A stretch of DNA of 64,000 nucleotides from PALSA-243 sp963743705 (GCA_963743705.1 CAVUQS010000005.1:372001-436000); one strand, 5' to 3'; shown: positions 1 through 7,573, numbered from the stretch's first letter. Translations and numbers: made by a program. Notes: generated by a model not told the origin, from the sequence alone.

Positions 1-231
1 AGGTCGCCGCGCAGCCGCGCGCCGGCCGCCTGCTCTACTAGCAAGTCATGCGAAGCCAGACGCTGCCAGCGTGGCCGCATCGCCGCGCCGCGCTGCAACT
101 CGGCCCCAGCGCGCACTGGCTGCTCCAGGTCCATCCACGCTTGGGCCAGGCGAACGCGCGCCGCGACAAATCGCGGCTCGTCCTCCAGAGCCTTTTCCAA
201 CAACTGCGTGGCTTTCCACGGCAACGCGGGC
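1..231 (-). pseudogene. Fragment of a TPR-repeat protein, open at the left edge
   Basis: Read on the minus strand, this stretch stays open and gives a tetratricopeptide-like helix pair: WKATQLLEKALEDEPRF followed by RVRLAQAWMDLEQPV. The pattern of small and aromatic residues matches TPR units seen in the large winged-helix/kinase TPR proteins of acidobacteria. The reading continues off the window on its 3' side. Upstream, around positions 225-235, the TPR pattern stops and the frame becomes a low-complexity serine-rich shadow of the gene on the other strand, so no credible start exists. I read it as the 5'-truncated remnant of a larger gene. The family is clear from the helix pattern, but the function cannot be stated. 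Confidence 0.5.
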
Positions 232-519
232 ACCAAGGCTGACGACGAAGAGAAACTATTGGCCGCGATGGAGGATTTCAATAGCGCCATCGCCAAAGGG
301 GGTTGTCCGGCCTGCAATTACCATCTATGGAGATCCTACGGGCAGCAGGCGGGACCTTTCAACTACCTGTGGATTTCCAATTGGCCGGACCGCGCCACTT
401 ATGTGAAAGTGCATGCGTCCACGGAATACAACGCTGCGACCAACCGGTATCCCGAGATCGGAGCCATCATGAGCGGCCAAATCTACAACCGGTATGTCGA
501 AGTGAAGGTGGGAAACTGA
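208..519 (+). CDS. C-terminal part of a small conserved protein, probably 5'-truncated
   Basis: About 100 residues with a normal acidobacterial composition (NYLWISNWPDRATYVKVH, YNRYVEVKVGN). It ends 4 bp before the TraB-like gene, so it probably belonged to the same transcript. A GTG at 208 is the only nearby start, but no ribosome-binding site precedes it and the bases before about 225 read as a TPR gene on the opposite strand. The alternating beta-strand look and the aromatic residues recall dimeric alpha/beta-barrel (EthD/NIPSNAP/Dabb-like) proteins, which is only an impression. It may be the surviving tail of such a gene, cut by the junction near 208-231. Confidence 0.45.
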   Translation: MAFHGNAGTKADDEEKLLAAMEDFNSAIAKGGCPACNYHLWRSYGQQAGPFNYLWISNWPDRATYVKVHASTEYNAATNRYPEIGAIMSGQIYNRYVEVKVGN

Positions 520-523
520 ATGC

Positions 524-1456
524 ATGACTAGACGGAAAAGCGTCCTGACCGCAGTCCTGCTGGCTTGCCTGTCTGCGCTTCCGCAGGTGGCCGCACAGGA
601 CGTTCCGGCCGCGGGCAAGAAGGGCCTCTTCTGGAAGGCTGTCTCGGGTGGCAATACCCTTTACCTGCTCGGGTCGATCCACGTCGGATCGAACGACATG
701 TATCCTCTGCCACAGGAAATCGAAGACGCCTTCGCCGCCTCCACCACTTTGATCGTCGAGTTCGACAGCGAGAAGTTGGACCCACAGAAGATGCAAGCCA
801 TGATGATGTCCAAGGGGATGTACGCGGGCGACGATTCTCTCTGGGATCACGTGACTCCGGAGACCAGGAAACAGGTAGAGCAGTTCTGCGCCAAATACGA
901 GTTGCCCACTGCCGGATTCGCCAGACTGAAGCCATGGGCCGTAGCGATCACCGCCGCAACCATTCCGATGATCAAGGCCGGCCTGGACCCCAATCTCGGC
1001 ATCGACAAACACTTCCTGGACAAAGTTGATCGGCGCAGCCAGAAGAAGACGATAGTAGAGATCGAATCGGCCGAGTGGCAGTTCAACTTGCTCTCCGGTT
1101 TTTCCGAGGAGTTGCAAGGAAAGCTTCTGGCCTCGGCCCTCGATCAGGCGAGCAGCTCAGTGATGGAGATTCAAAAAATTGAGGAGCTTTGGATGAGCGG
1201 CGATGCTGTGGGGCTGGCAGCGGCGCTCAACGAAGGATTGAAGCCGCCGGAGATCCGCCAGGCTCTGCTGGAGGACCGCAATCCTCACATGGCGGACGTG
1301 GCTGAGCAGTATCTGAAGGGGAAAGAGCCGGCCTTCCTGGTGGTCGGCGCGGCCCACCTGATAGGCAAGGACGGTGTGGTGAGCCTCCTTGAAAAACGCG
1401 GTTACCGGGTTCAGCGGGTTGCCCTGGCCGAGCGGCCGCTCGCGGTCCACAGGTAG
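524..1456 (+). CDS. TraB/GumN family secreted protein
   Basis: A 310-residue protein with an N-terminal signal peptide (about residues 1-24, ending LPQVAAQ). It carries the two hallmark His motifs of the TraB/PrgY/GumN family: LGSIHVG near residues 49-55 and VVGAAHLIG near 273-281, with conserved acidic residues between. Family members are thought to be metal-dependent hydrolases related to Tiki proteases; the bacterial substrates are unknown. Length is typical. The ATG at 524 follows the upstream stop by 4 bp and has a purine-rich GGTGGGAAA before it, so it was probably co-transcribed with the truncated gene upstream. The family call is strong; the biochemical role is inferred. Confidence 0.85.
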   Translation: MTRRKSVLTAVLLACLSALPQVAAQDVPAAGKKGLFWKAVSGGNTLYLLGSIHVGSNDMYPLPQEIEDAFAASTTLIVEFDSEKLDPQKMQAMMMSKGMYAGDDSLWDHVTPETRKQVEQFCAKYELPTAGFARLKPWAVAITAATIPMIKAGLDPNLGIDKHFLDKVDRRSQKKTIVEIESAEWQFNLLSGFSEELQGKLLASALDQASSSVMEIQKIEELWMSGDAVGLAAALNEGLKPPEIRQALLEDRNPHMADVAEQYLKGKEPAFLVVGAAHLIGKDGVVSLLEKRGYRVQRVALAERPLAVHR

Positions 1457-1543
1457 TTGAAAGGCATTGGACAACCCGGCTGGCGCAGCGCGAATCGACC
1501 CGCTCATCGCGCTCCGCCGGCATTCGTCGCCGCCGAGACTGAC

Positions 1544-2053
1544 TCAGGCGGCTGCGCCCGCTAGAACGGGCGTGGCGCGGCCGGCCGTCCGGATGGCGTC
1601 GGTAAGGTGCGCGCGGTGCCATCTGGTGCAGCGCGACCGTCAACAGAGCCTTCCCGTAGGTGGCGAAATGCTCCTCGAGTCCCGTGGGCTGCCACGGGGT
1701 CGGCTTATCCAGATCGGCTTCGGTCATCGAATCCAGAAGCTGCAAATTGCCCTTCGGAGCTGCAGATACTGAACGCGGACTTCGCGGATGGACGGATACT
1801 GCGCGGCGTCCGCGGTGGGAACGGTGTCCTGCCCGAAAATCGTGGCCGAGCCGGCCACCGGATTGGCGCCGCCGCCGAGCATCTCGTGCGTGGGGCCCTC
1901 GACGAAAGCGAGATGCCCCACCACCCATAGCGGATGGCATCCGCCGTTCTCCGTCGGAAACGTCAGCGGAGCGTCTTCCATGGTTGCGAGCGATCGCATC
2001 ACGGCCATGTCGGCCAGAGTGAGCGAGTAACGAATTGCGTCTTTTGTATACAT
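1544..2053 (-). pseudogene. DinB-family protein, frameshifted and promoterless copy
   Basis: It starts with the same ATG and ribosome-binding site (AGGAGAAG) as the intact copy at 6153-6665. Compared with that copy it has lost one base near 1750 (TTGCCCTTC against TTGCGCCTTC) and two bases near 1618 (GGTGCCATC against GGTGCGCCATC). The two lesions sum to three bases, so the frame is restored for the C-terminus but roughly 45 residues in between are read out of frame, and a stop probably falls earlier. No promoter lies upstream, because the duplication broke inside arsR. It is best treated as a decaying copy. Confidence 0.85.
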
Positions 2054-2077
2054 ACACTTCTCCTGTTGTGGTCGGCG

Positions 2078-2095
2078 CCGCGGAGCAGTCCGCGG
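2078..2095 (-). other. Hairpin in the arsR-DinB spacer (copy 1)
   Basis: CCGCGGA/TCCGCGG form a 7 bp perfect stem around a 4-base loop. The intact copy has the same stem at 6690-6707. Confidence 0.5.
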
Positions 2096-2096
2096 T

Positions 2097-2259
2097 CTAT
2101 TTGTCTTTGGGCCGATCGGACGGGCGGCGTTTGGAAGCGCTGCCTGTCTGAAGGTCGTTTTTGAGGCGGAGCAGACTGTCCGCCCAAAATTCCTGATAAC
2201 GGCTAACCCACCGCTCGTAGATTTGCCGGATGGGCACGGCATTCAACGAATTCACCCGC
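2097..2259 (-). pseudogene. 3' fragment of an ArsR-family regulator gene
   Basis: It encodes the last ~54 residues of the ArsR regulator found intact at 6709-7080 (NAVPIRQIYERWVSRYQEFW and onward), and one substitution is visible (LKNDL for LKDDL). The helix-turn-helix part is missing. Upstream of 2259 the sequence is unrelated. The fragment cannot make a functional repressor. Confidence 0.85.
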
Positions 2260-2280
2260 AACCTCCCGCCGCCCGTCTGA

Positions 2281-2445
2281 GGTAAACAGGGCCTGTTGCG
2301 CACGCTGATGGATATGTGGACGACGGCCCGGGCGGTGGAAACCACAGTTCGCGGCGTGGACGCACTGGATGAGCCCGAGGCCATTATCCGCTTGAGCGCG
2401 GCCACCTACTGCGGCATGCGAAAGGAATTCGGCGACATCGGCGCG
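2281..2445 (+). pseudogene. Possible remnant of an unidentified gene
   Basis: A plus-strand frame between the duplicated segment and the DtxR-like gene reads LLRTLMDMWTTARAVETT and then DEPEAIIRLSAATYCGMR. This has the look of a real helical protein rather than a shadow, since no gene lies opposite. It has no usable start, begins right at the duplication breakpoint and runs into the antisense of the regulator at 2446. I do not recognise the family. It may be the tail of a gene that was split by the duplication. Confidence 0.3.
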
Positions 2446-3147
2446 CTAGCTACAGGGCCTACTTCCCTCTGCTTGAATCGCGATGTGGGACGCCAACTCG
2501 TCGCTCAACCGAACTGGCTGTTTCTGTCCGTCGATCCGGACGACCAATGATGCGTTCGGGTTCTTCCGCTCGATGACTAACTTCGCACCTGGCACGAGCC
2601 CCAGGCCGCGAAGCTCCCGCAGGACGGCGGGTTGCTGGTCGGAGACACTGCTGATCGTAGCCGACATGTCGAGAGGTAGTTCGAGCAGCGGCGATTCCTC
2701 GCGGATGGGAACAGTCCCGTTTCTATGGGGAATGACGTGCCCATGCGGATCGATCTGGGGGTCGCCGAGAATCGCTGCGACGCGATCTTCAAAGCGCTCG
2801 GAGATGAAGTGCTCTAACCGCTCGGCCTCTTCGTGCACTTCGTCCCAGGAATACTTAAGGACATCGTGCAGGAACAGCTCCAGCAACCGATGGTGCCGCA
2901 CAATCTCCCAGGCTCTCCGCTTGCCGGCAGCGGAGAGGCGAACGCCGTGGTGCTTTTCATAGAGCACCAGCGGTGGCCGCTGACGGGCCAGTTTCTGCAG
3001 CATGCCGGTTACTGAAGCCGCGCGCACGCCCAGCCGCGCCGCCAAGTCGTTACTGGAGACAGGATTCTCCGCCGCGCCGCTGAGTTCCAGGATCGCTTTC
3101 AGGTAATCGTCACTCGCTTCAGACGTCGATCTGATTTTAGGAGGCAC
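2446..3147 (-). CDS. DtxR/MntR-family metal-dependent transcriptional repressor
   Basis: A 233-residue regulator with an N-terminal winged helix (about 12-75, with SSNDLAARLGVRAASVTGML as the helix-turn-helix), a dimerisation/metal-binding domain (about 76-150) and a C-terminal FeoA/SH3-like domain (about 155-228). Metal-ligand positions of the family are present: the His in RHHRLLELFL, and Glu plus Glu-His in AERLEHF. A Lys replaces the Glu that follows Asp in the first MntR motif (DDYLKAI). Members repress metal uptake genes when loaded with Fe(II) or Mn(II). It is transcribed divergently from a TonB receptor whose start is covered by a TTTAGG-N4-CCTAAA palindrome, so that receptor is the likely target. 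The start is a GTG. I cannot decide between iron and manganese. Confidence 0.88.
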   Translation of the reverse strand: MPPKIRSTSEASDDYLKAILELSGAAENPVSSNDLAARLGVRAASVTGMLQKLARQRPPLVLYEKHHGVRLSAAGKRRAWEIVRHHRLLELFLHDVLKYSWDEVHEEAERLEHFISERFEDRVAAILGDPQIDPHGHVIPHRNGTVPIREESPLLELPLDMSATISSVSDQQPAVLRELRGLGLVPGAKLVIERKNPNASLVVRIDGQKQPVRLSDELASHIAIQAEGSRPCS

Positions 3148-3264
3148 GAAATCCAGAATACCCCCTGCCGATATCCCTCGGCAAGTCAGCCAAAGAAAGG
3201 CCGCTTACGGATTATAAAGCGCCATTCGTGATTTGCTGCTTGCGTTTCGATCAAGGAAATGTTT

Positions 3265-5871
3265 ATGTTTTTAGGTATGCCTAAATTAAATAGCGCCTTC
3301 TTGCTCTTCGTCGCGGCATTTCCCGCCGTGACCGTGGAGACGGCTCTGTCTCAATCGCTAGGCGACTATGGAAGTCTGCGGGGCGTGGTTCTCGATGCGT
3401 CTAGAGCCTCGGTCCCCTCTGCCACCGTTATCCTCAAGAACCCCCTCAGTGGCGTGCAGCGCACAACGTCCTCCGATTCCCAAGGGGCCTTTCAACTGAA
3501 CGGGATTCCGTTTGGCAACTACCGGCTTATCGTGTCGGCGCCCGGATTTCAGGACTCGGCACAGAGCATCCCGATCGCATCACCGGTCCCGGTAGAGCTG
3601 CAGATCTTGCTTGCGGTGGCGGGGGCATCAACCTCTCTGGAGGTCACAGCTTCGGCCAGTAGTCTGGAGACCTCGCCGACAGCCCACGGGACGCTCGACC
3701 GCTCCCTGCTCGACCGCTTGCCGGTACAGAATCAGGCCACCGGTCTGAGCGAGATGGTGACACGCACGACGCCGGGCGTCGCGGCTGACGGCAACGGATT
3801 TGCGCATCCTTTGGGCGAGCACGCGGATACTTCCATCTCCATTGACAATCAGCCCATCACCGATCAGCAGGCGAAGATCTTTTCCAACCAGATCTCAACC
3901 TCGATCGTGCAGACGATGGAAGTCATCACGGGCGCGCCGCCTGCGGAGTTCGGCGACAAGACCAGCCTGATCATCAACGTCACCACGCAGTCCGGCCTGG
4001 GCAAGAACAAGCCCTTTGGCAGCCTGTCTTCGCAGTATGGCTCGTTCGGGACATGGTCTGAAGGCCTCACCTATGGTGTTGGCTCGGCCCGTTGGGGGAA
4101 TTTCTCCGCTGTCAACATCAGCGGCACGGGACGGTTTCTGGATACCCCGGAGTTCCTGCCGCTTCACGACCACGGCAATGCAGAGGCGTTTTTCGACCGG
4201 TTCGACTGGCAGCCGAACAACGCGGATAGTCTTCATCTCAACCTTTCCGCGGCACGCTCTTGGTTTCAGACTCCGAACACGTTCGACTCCCAGGCGGCGG
4301 GCCAGGATCAGCGCTCGCAGATCCGGTCCTTCAACATCGCGCCCGGCTGGACTCACTTGATCAACCCGAGCACCCTGCTCACGCTGAACCCGTTTATCCG
4401 CTTTGACCGATCGCAGTATTTTCCATCGGCTAACCTGCTGGCGGATCTTCCCGCAACGCTCTCGCAAAGCCGCTACCTGACCAATATCGGGTTCCGCGGC
4501 GACGTCGCCTACTCGCACGCCGTTCACAACGCGAAGTTCGGCGTTTCGTACTGGCACACGCTGCTGCGGGAGAGTTTCAATATTGCCATCACGGACCCCG
4601 CCTACAATGCCATTTGTCTCGACGGCGCTGGAGAGGCCGTGACCGCGCCCCAGCCGTTTTCCGAAAGTCAATGCGGGATGGCGGGCTATCAGCCTAACCC
4701 GGCGTTCATCCCGAACCTCCTGCCTTTCGACCTCACGCGCGGTGGTAGCCTCTATGCGTTTCACGGCGCCACGGACGTCAGGGAGCTCGCCTTCTACGCG
4801 CAGGACTCAATCAACCTAGGGCGGCTGACGCTGAATCCGGGCTTGCGCTACGACCGCTACAACGGCCTGAGCCAGGGACATCAACTGCAGCCGCGTTTCG
4901 GCCTCGCGTATCGGACGCCCGTGACCAACACCGTGATCCGGCTGTCGTACGCGCGGCTCTTCGAGACTCCCTACAACGAAAACCTGATCGTGGCCAGCGA
5001 AGCTGCCGCGAATGCACAAACCTCGAATCCGTTCGGAACGTTCCGGTCCTCGCCGCCGCAGCCCGGAGAGCGCAACCAGTTCAATACCGGTTTGGCGCAG
5101 GCGTTCGGCCGCTACCTTTCGGTAGATGCCGATTACTTCTGGAAATTCACGCACAATGCGTTCGATTTCGACAGCCTGTTCCTCACACCCATCACATTTC
5201 CTATTGGTTGGCGCAAGTCCAAGATTGACGGGCTCGCAGCGCGCATCACATTGGCCGACATTCACGGCTTCTCTGCCTACACAGTGATGGGCCACACGCG
5301 TTCGCGGTTCTTTGGACCGGAGATCGGCGGACTGGTGTTCAATAACGTTCCTAACAACGGCGTCTTCAGGATTGATCATTCCGAGGAATTCCAGCAAACG
5401 ACCTTTCTTCGGTATCAATACGGAAAGTCCGGCCCTTGGGTGTCCTTCACCTGGCGCTTCAACAGCGGTCTTGCTCTTCCCGGTGTCGTGCCGGATTATG
5501 CGAGCGCGCTCAAGCTCACCGCCGACGAGCAGGCCCAGATGGGCCTCTATTGCGGAGACGTATACGCCGCCAGGTTCACTGCGATCACGTCCTGCAACTC
5601 GCCCGTGTTCGGCGCGACCAGGGTCTCGATTCCGCCGCCGGGCAAGGAAAACGACGATCTGCGACCGACACGCGTTACTGAGCGGAACATCCTGGACGCC
5701 GGTGTGGGCATCGACGATCTGTTCCACACCGAAGGGTACAAGGTCCAGCTGCGAATCACGGCGCTGAATCTGACGAACAAGGAGGCGCTCTACAACTTCC
5801 TCTCTACCTTCAGTGGCACGCACTTCGTAACGCCGCGGGCGCTGCAGGTGGAATTGCGTCTGGTGTTCTGA
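3265..5871 (+). CDS. TonB-dependent receptor with carboxypeptidase-regulatory N-terminal domain
   Basis: An outer-membrane receptor of about 868 residues. It has a signal peptide (about 5-30), then a carboxypeptidase-regulatory-like beta-sandwich (about 35-125: SLRGVVLDASRASVPSATV, GAFQLNGIPFGNYRL), a plug domain (about 140-245: SISIDNQPITDQQ) and a 22-strand-type barrel ending in an aromatic/hydrophobic C-terminus (VELRLVF). It is shorter than the ~1100-residue Oar-like receptors common in this phylum. The ATG at 3265 is preferred over 3259 because AAGGA lies 7 bp before it; an ATG at 3277 is a further alternative. The adjacent DtxR-like regulator and the palindrome over the start suggest metal-responsive control, hence possibly uptake of a metal chelate. 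The ligand is inferred only from that context. Confidence 0.88.
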   Translation: MFLGMPKLNSAFLLFVAAFPAVTVETALSQSLGDYGSLRGVVLDASRASVPSATVILKNPLSGVQRTTSSDSQGAFQLNGIPFGNYRLIVSAPGFQDSAQSIPIASPVPVELQILLAVAGASTSLEVTASASSLETSPTAHGTLDRSLLDRLPVQNQATGLSEMVTRTTPGVAADGNGFAHPLGEHADTSISIDNQPITDQQAKIFSNQISTSIVQTMEVITGAPPAEFGDKTSLIINVTTQSGLGKNKPFGSLSSQYGSFGTWSEGLTYGVGSARWGNFSAVNISGTGRFLDTPEFLPLHDHGNAEAFFDRFDWQPNNADSLHLNLSAARSWFQTPNTFDSQAAGQDQRSQIRSFNIAPGWTHLINPSTLLTLNPFIRFDRSQYFPSANLLADLPATLSQSRYLTNIGFRGDVAYSHAVHNAKFGVSYWHTLLRESFNIAITDPAYNAICLDGAGEAVTAPQPFSESQCGMAGYQPNPAFIPNLLPFDLTRGGSLYAFHGATDVRELAFYAQDSINLGRLTLNPGLRYDRYNGLSQGHQLQPRFGLAYRTPVTNTVIRLSYARLFETPYNENLIVASEAAANAQTSNPFGTFRSSPPQPGERNQFNTGLAQAFGRYLSVDADYFWKFTHNAFDFDSLFLTPITFPIGWRKSKIDGLAARITLADIHGFSAYTVMGHTRSRFFGPEIGGLVFNNVPNNGVFRIDHSEEFQQTTFLRYQYGKSGPWVSFTWRFNSGLALPGVVPDYASALKLTADEQAQMGLYCGDVYAARFTAITSCNSPVFGATRVSIPPPGKENDDLRPTRVTERNILDAGVGIDDLFHTEGYKVQLRITALNLTNKEALYNFLSTFSGTHFVTPRALQVELRLVF
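3270..3285. promoter_or_regulatory. Candidate DtxR/MntR-type operator
   Basis: TTTAGG-TATG-CCTAAA is an inverted repeat with perfect 6 bp arms, of the TTAGG/CCTAA type bound by DtxR/MntR-family regulators. It lies at the 5' end of the receptor gene, 5 bp after its preferred ATG (3265), and 122 bp from the start of the divergent DtxR-like gene. A further TTTAGG half-site overlaps that gene's own start near 3136-3141. Confidence 0.55.
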
Positions 5872-6152
5872 TTCCTCTTGAAACCGCGATTGTTCCTGCT
5901 GGCGGACGAACTGGATAACCCGAGCACAACTAAGGGAGTCGGTCTTGCACGGGTTTGAAAGCGAGATCAGTCGTTTTCTTGGAGAACGGCGTCCTCGGAA
6001 TATGGGCCGCGAGCTTGGTCATCGACGATTAACACCATGCCAGACATCGATCCGAAACGGCATTTCTGGGAAATGCGCCAGACCGCATCCGGGCGCAGCG
6101 CGAATCGACCCACCATCGCGCTGCGCCGGCATTCGTCGCCGCCGAGACTGAC

Positions 6153-6665
6153 TTAGGCGGCCGCGCCCGCTAGAACGGGCGTGGCGCGGCCGGCCGTCCG
6201 GATGGCGTCGGTAAGGTGCGCGCGGTGCGCCATCTGGTGCAGCGCGACCGTCAGCAGAGCCTTCCCGTAGGTGGCGAAATGCTCCTCGAGTCCCGTGGGC
6301 TGCCACGGGGTCGGCTTATCCAGATCGGCTTCGGTCATCGAATCCAGAAGCTGCAAATTGCGCCTTCGGAGCTGCAGATACTGAACACGGACTTCGCGAA
6401 TGGACGGATACTGCGCGGCATCCGCGGTGGGAACGGTGTCCTGCCCGAAAATCGTGGCCCAGCCGGCCACCGGATTGGTGCCGCCGCCGAGCATCTCGTG
6501 CGTGAGGCCTTCGACGAAAGCGAGATGGCCCACCACCCATAGCGGATGGCACCCGCCGTTCTCCGTCGGGAACGTCAGCGGAGCGTCTTCCATGGTTGCA
6601 AGCGATCGCATCACGGCCATGTCGGCCAGAGTGAGCGAGTAACGAATTGCGTCTTTTGTATACAT
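6153..6665 (-). CDS. DinB-superfamily protein
   Basis: A 170-residue four-helix-bundle protein of the DinB/YfiT type (DinB_2). It has the usual early MAVMRSLATM helix, the GGCHPLWVVGHLAFVEG segment containing a metal-ligand-type His, and the C-terminal LHQMAHRAHLTDAIR helix with further His residues. DinB folds often bind a divalent metal, and some are thiol transferases; the substrate here is unknown. The ATG at 6665 has AGGAGAAG about 5 bp upstream. It is the last gene of a leftward operon SRPBCC-arsR-DinB, 43 bp after arsR, with a hairpin in the spacer. A damaged duplicate lies at 1544-2053. Confidence 0.82.
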   Translation of the reverse strand: MYTKDAIRYSLTLADMAVMRSLATMEDAPLTFPTENGGCHPLWVVGHLAFVEGLTHEMLGGGTNPVAGWATIFGQDTVPTADAAQYPSIREVRVQYLQLRRRNLQLLDSMTEADLDKPTPWQPTGLEEHFATYGKALLTVALHQMAHRAHLTDAIRTAGRATPVLAGAAA

Positions 6666-6689
6666 ACACTTCTCCTGTTGTGGTTGGCG

Positions 6690-6707
6690 CCGCGGAGCAA
6701 TCCGCGG
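6690..6707 (-). other. Hairpin between arsR and DinB genes
   Basis: CCGCGGA and TCCGCGG pair perfectly over 7 bp with a 4-base loop (GCAA on the plus strand, TTGC in the transcript). There is no T-tract, so it is more likely an mRNA processing or stability element than a terminator. It is conserved in the duplicated copy. Confidence 0.5.
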
Positions 6708-6708
6708 T

Positions 6709-7080
6709 CTATTTGTCTTTGGGTCGATCGGACGGGCGGCGTTTGGAAGCGCTGCCTGTCTGAAGGTCGTCTTTGAGGCGGAGCAGACTGTCCGCCCAAA
6801 ATTCCTGATAACGGCTAACCCACCGCTCGTAGATTTGCCGGATGGGCACGGCATTCAACGAGTTCACCCGCTGCCGTCCCTCTTCGCGGGTGGTGACTAA
6901 GCCGGCGTCGCGCAACACGTCGATGTGCTTCATCACGCCGAAACGGGTCAATTGCGGGAACGCCTCGACGATCTCGGTGGTCCTCTGCGGGCCCTTGTGC
7001 AGCAGGTCGAGAATGGCCCGCCGCGTGGGATCGGAGAGCGCCTTCCAGACGCCGTCGAGGTCGTTATCCATCTTTTCCAC
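6709..7080 (-). CDS. ArsR-family transcriptional regulator
   Basis: A 123-residue winged-helix repressor: WKALSDPTRRAILDLLHKGP at 11-30, then the recognition region QLTRFGVMKHIDVLRDAGLV and the wing TTREEGRQRVN. No cysteine metal site is visible, so it belongs to the non-metal ArsR group often paired with SRPBCC (AHSA1-like) proteins. The start is a GTG that shares its first G with the TAG stop of the SRPBCC gene, so translation should be coupled. Two 16 bp direct repeats over the operon promoter are its probable autoregulatory sites. The basic tail (SASKRRPSDRPKDK) is unusual but shared by the duplicated copy. Confidence 0.9.
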   Translation of the reverse strand: MEKMDNDLDGVWKALSDPTRRAILDLLHKGPQRTTEIVEAFPQLTRFGVMKHIDVLRDAGLVTTREEGRQRVNSLNAVPIRQIYERWVSRYQEFWADSLLRLKDDLQTGSASKRRPSDRPKDK

Positions 7081-7520
7081 TAGGCCGAAGCCTGGGAGAA
7101 ATCCTTACCGACGCTATCCAGATAATGCTTCCAACCCCTCCCTACGTTTTGGCGGTGCGTTTCGTCCAGGAAGCCAATCGCGCGGTGGCGCAGCGTGATC
7201 TTGGTGCCGCCAGGAGCCTGGTCGAGCTTGATCTCGACGTGGTTGAGCGCGGGGTAGGACATAAACATGGGGCCGCTCAACTCGAGCAGCACCGGGGGCT
7301 TGATTACCTGCACATGCCCCCAAAGATGGCCGATGCCGTTGCCGCGGTCGCGGAACCAGCGGCCGCCCGGCCACTGCTCCAGAATCATGTGCATGGATTC
7401 GCCGTCGGGATTGGTGCTGCCTTCGCCAAAGCGGTGCAGGACGGCTTTGAAGACATCGCCGATATCGGCTTTCACATCGGTTTGCTGGACGACGTCGAGA
7501 GTCATTTCTTCGAATTTCAT
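7080..7520 (-). CDS. SRPBCC (AHSA1/START-like) domain protein
   Basis: A 146-residue single-domain protein with the helix-grip pattern of Activator-of-Hsp90-type/START proteins: an initial strand (VVQQTDVKADIGDVFKAVL), the WPGGRWFRDRG turn, GHLWGHVQVIKPP, and a C-terminal amphipathic helix (GRGWKHYLDSVGKDF). Such proteins bind hydrophobic ligands. They are commonly encoded next to ArsR regulators, suggesting a ligand-responsive switch, but the ligand is unknown. It is the first gene of the operon. The ATG at 7520 has AAGGAG upstream, and a consensus-like promoter lies at 7545-7573. Confidence 0.87.
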   Translation of the reverse strand: MKFEEMTLDVVQQTDVKADIGDVFKAVLHRFGEGSTNPDGESMHMILEQWPGGRWFRDRGNGIGHLWGHVQVIKPPVLLELSGPMFMSYPALNHVEIKLDQAPGGTKITLRHRAIGFLDETHRQNVGRGWKHYLDSVGKDFSQASA

Positions 7521-7536
7521 GAGGGTTGCTCCTTAT

Positions 7537-7568
7537 GTGACTTTATAATAACGTGACTTTTTAGTAAC
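7537..7568 (-). promoter_or_regulatory. Two tandem 16 bp direct repeats, candidate ArsR operators
   Basis: GTGACTTTATAATAAC (7537-7552) is followed immediately by GTGACTTTTTAGTAAC (7553-7568), 13 of 16 bases identical. Together they cover the -10 element and the whole spacer of the operon promoter. Binding here would block RNA polymerase, which fits autorepression by the downstream ArsR protein. Confidence 0.6.
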
Positions 7569-7573
7569 GTCAA
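7545..7573 (-). promoter_or_regulatory. Sigma-70-type promoter of the SRPBCC-arsR-DinB operon
   Basis: On the minus strand TTGACG (7568-7573) and TATTAT (7545-7550) are separated by exactly 17 bp. Transcription would begin near 7538, giving a leader of about 18 bases before the ATG at 7520. Confidence 0.65.

Larger units (their letters stand above)
1482..2259 (-). repeat. Degenerate copy of the DinB-arsR segment (copy 1)
   Basis: This 778 bp segment is nearly identical to 6092-6871, 4.6 kb away and in the same orientation. It carries a whole DinB gene, the intergenic hairpin and the last ~55 codons of the arsR gene. Similarity starts abruptly at GGCGCAGCGCGAATCGACC and ends abruptly after TTCACCCGC. 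No terminal inverted repeats or target-site duplication are visible, so it looks like a segmental duplication rather than an insertion sequence. The copy lacks the promoter and the upstream SRPBCC gene. Confidence 0.9.
6092..6871 (-). repeat. Intact copy of the duplicated DinB-arsR segment (copy 2)
   Basis: The source-like copy of the 1482-2259 segment, here in continuous context with the rest of arsR and the SRPBCC gene. Its coding frames are intact, so it is probably the parent copy. Confidence 0.9.

Noticed and set aside
1482..6871. Insertion sequence or integron explanation for the duplicated segments
   Set aside because: No transposase, terminal inverted repeat or target-site duplication is visible at either boundary.
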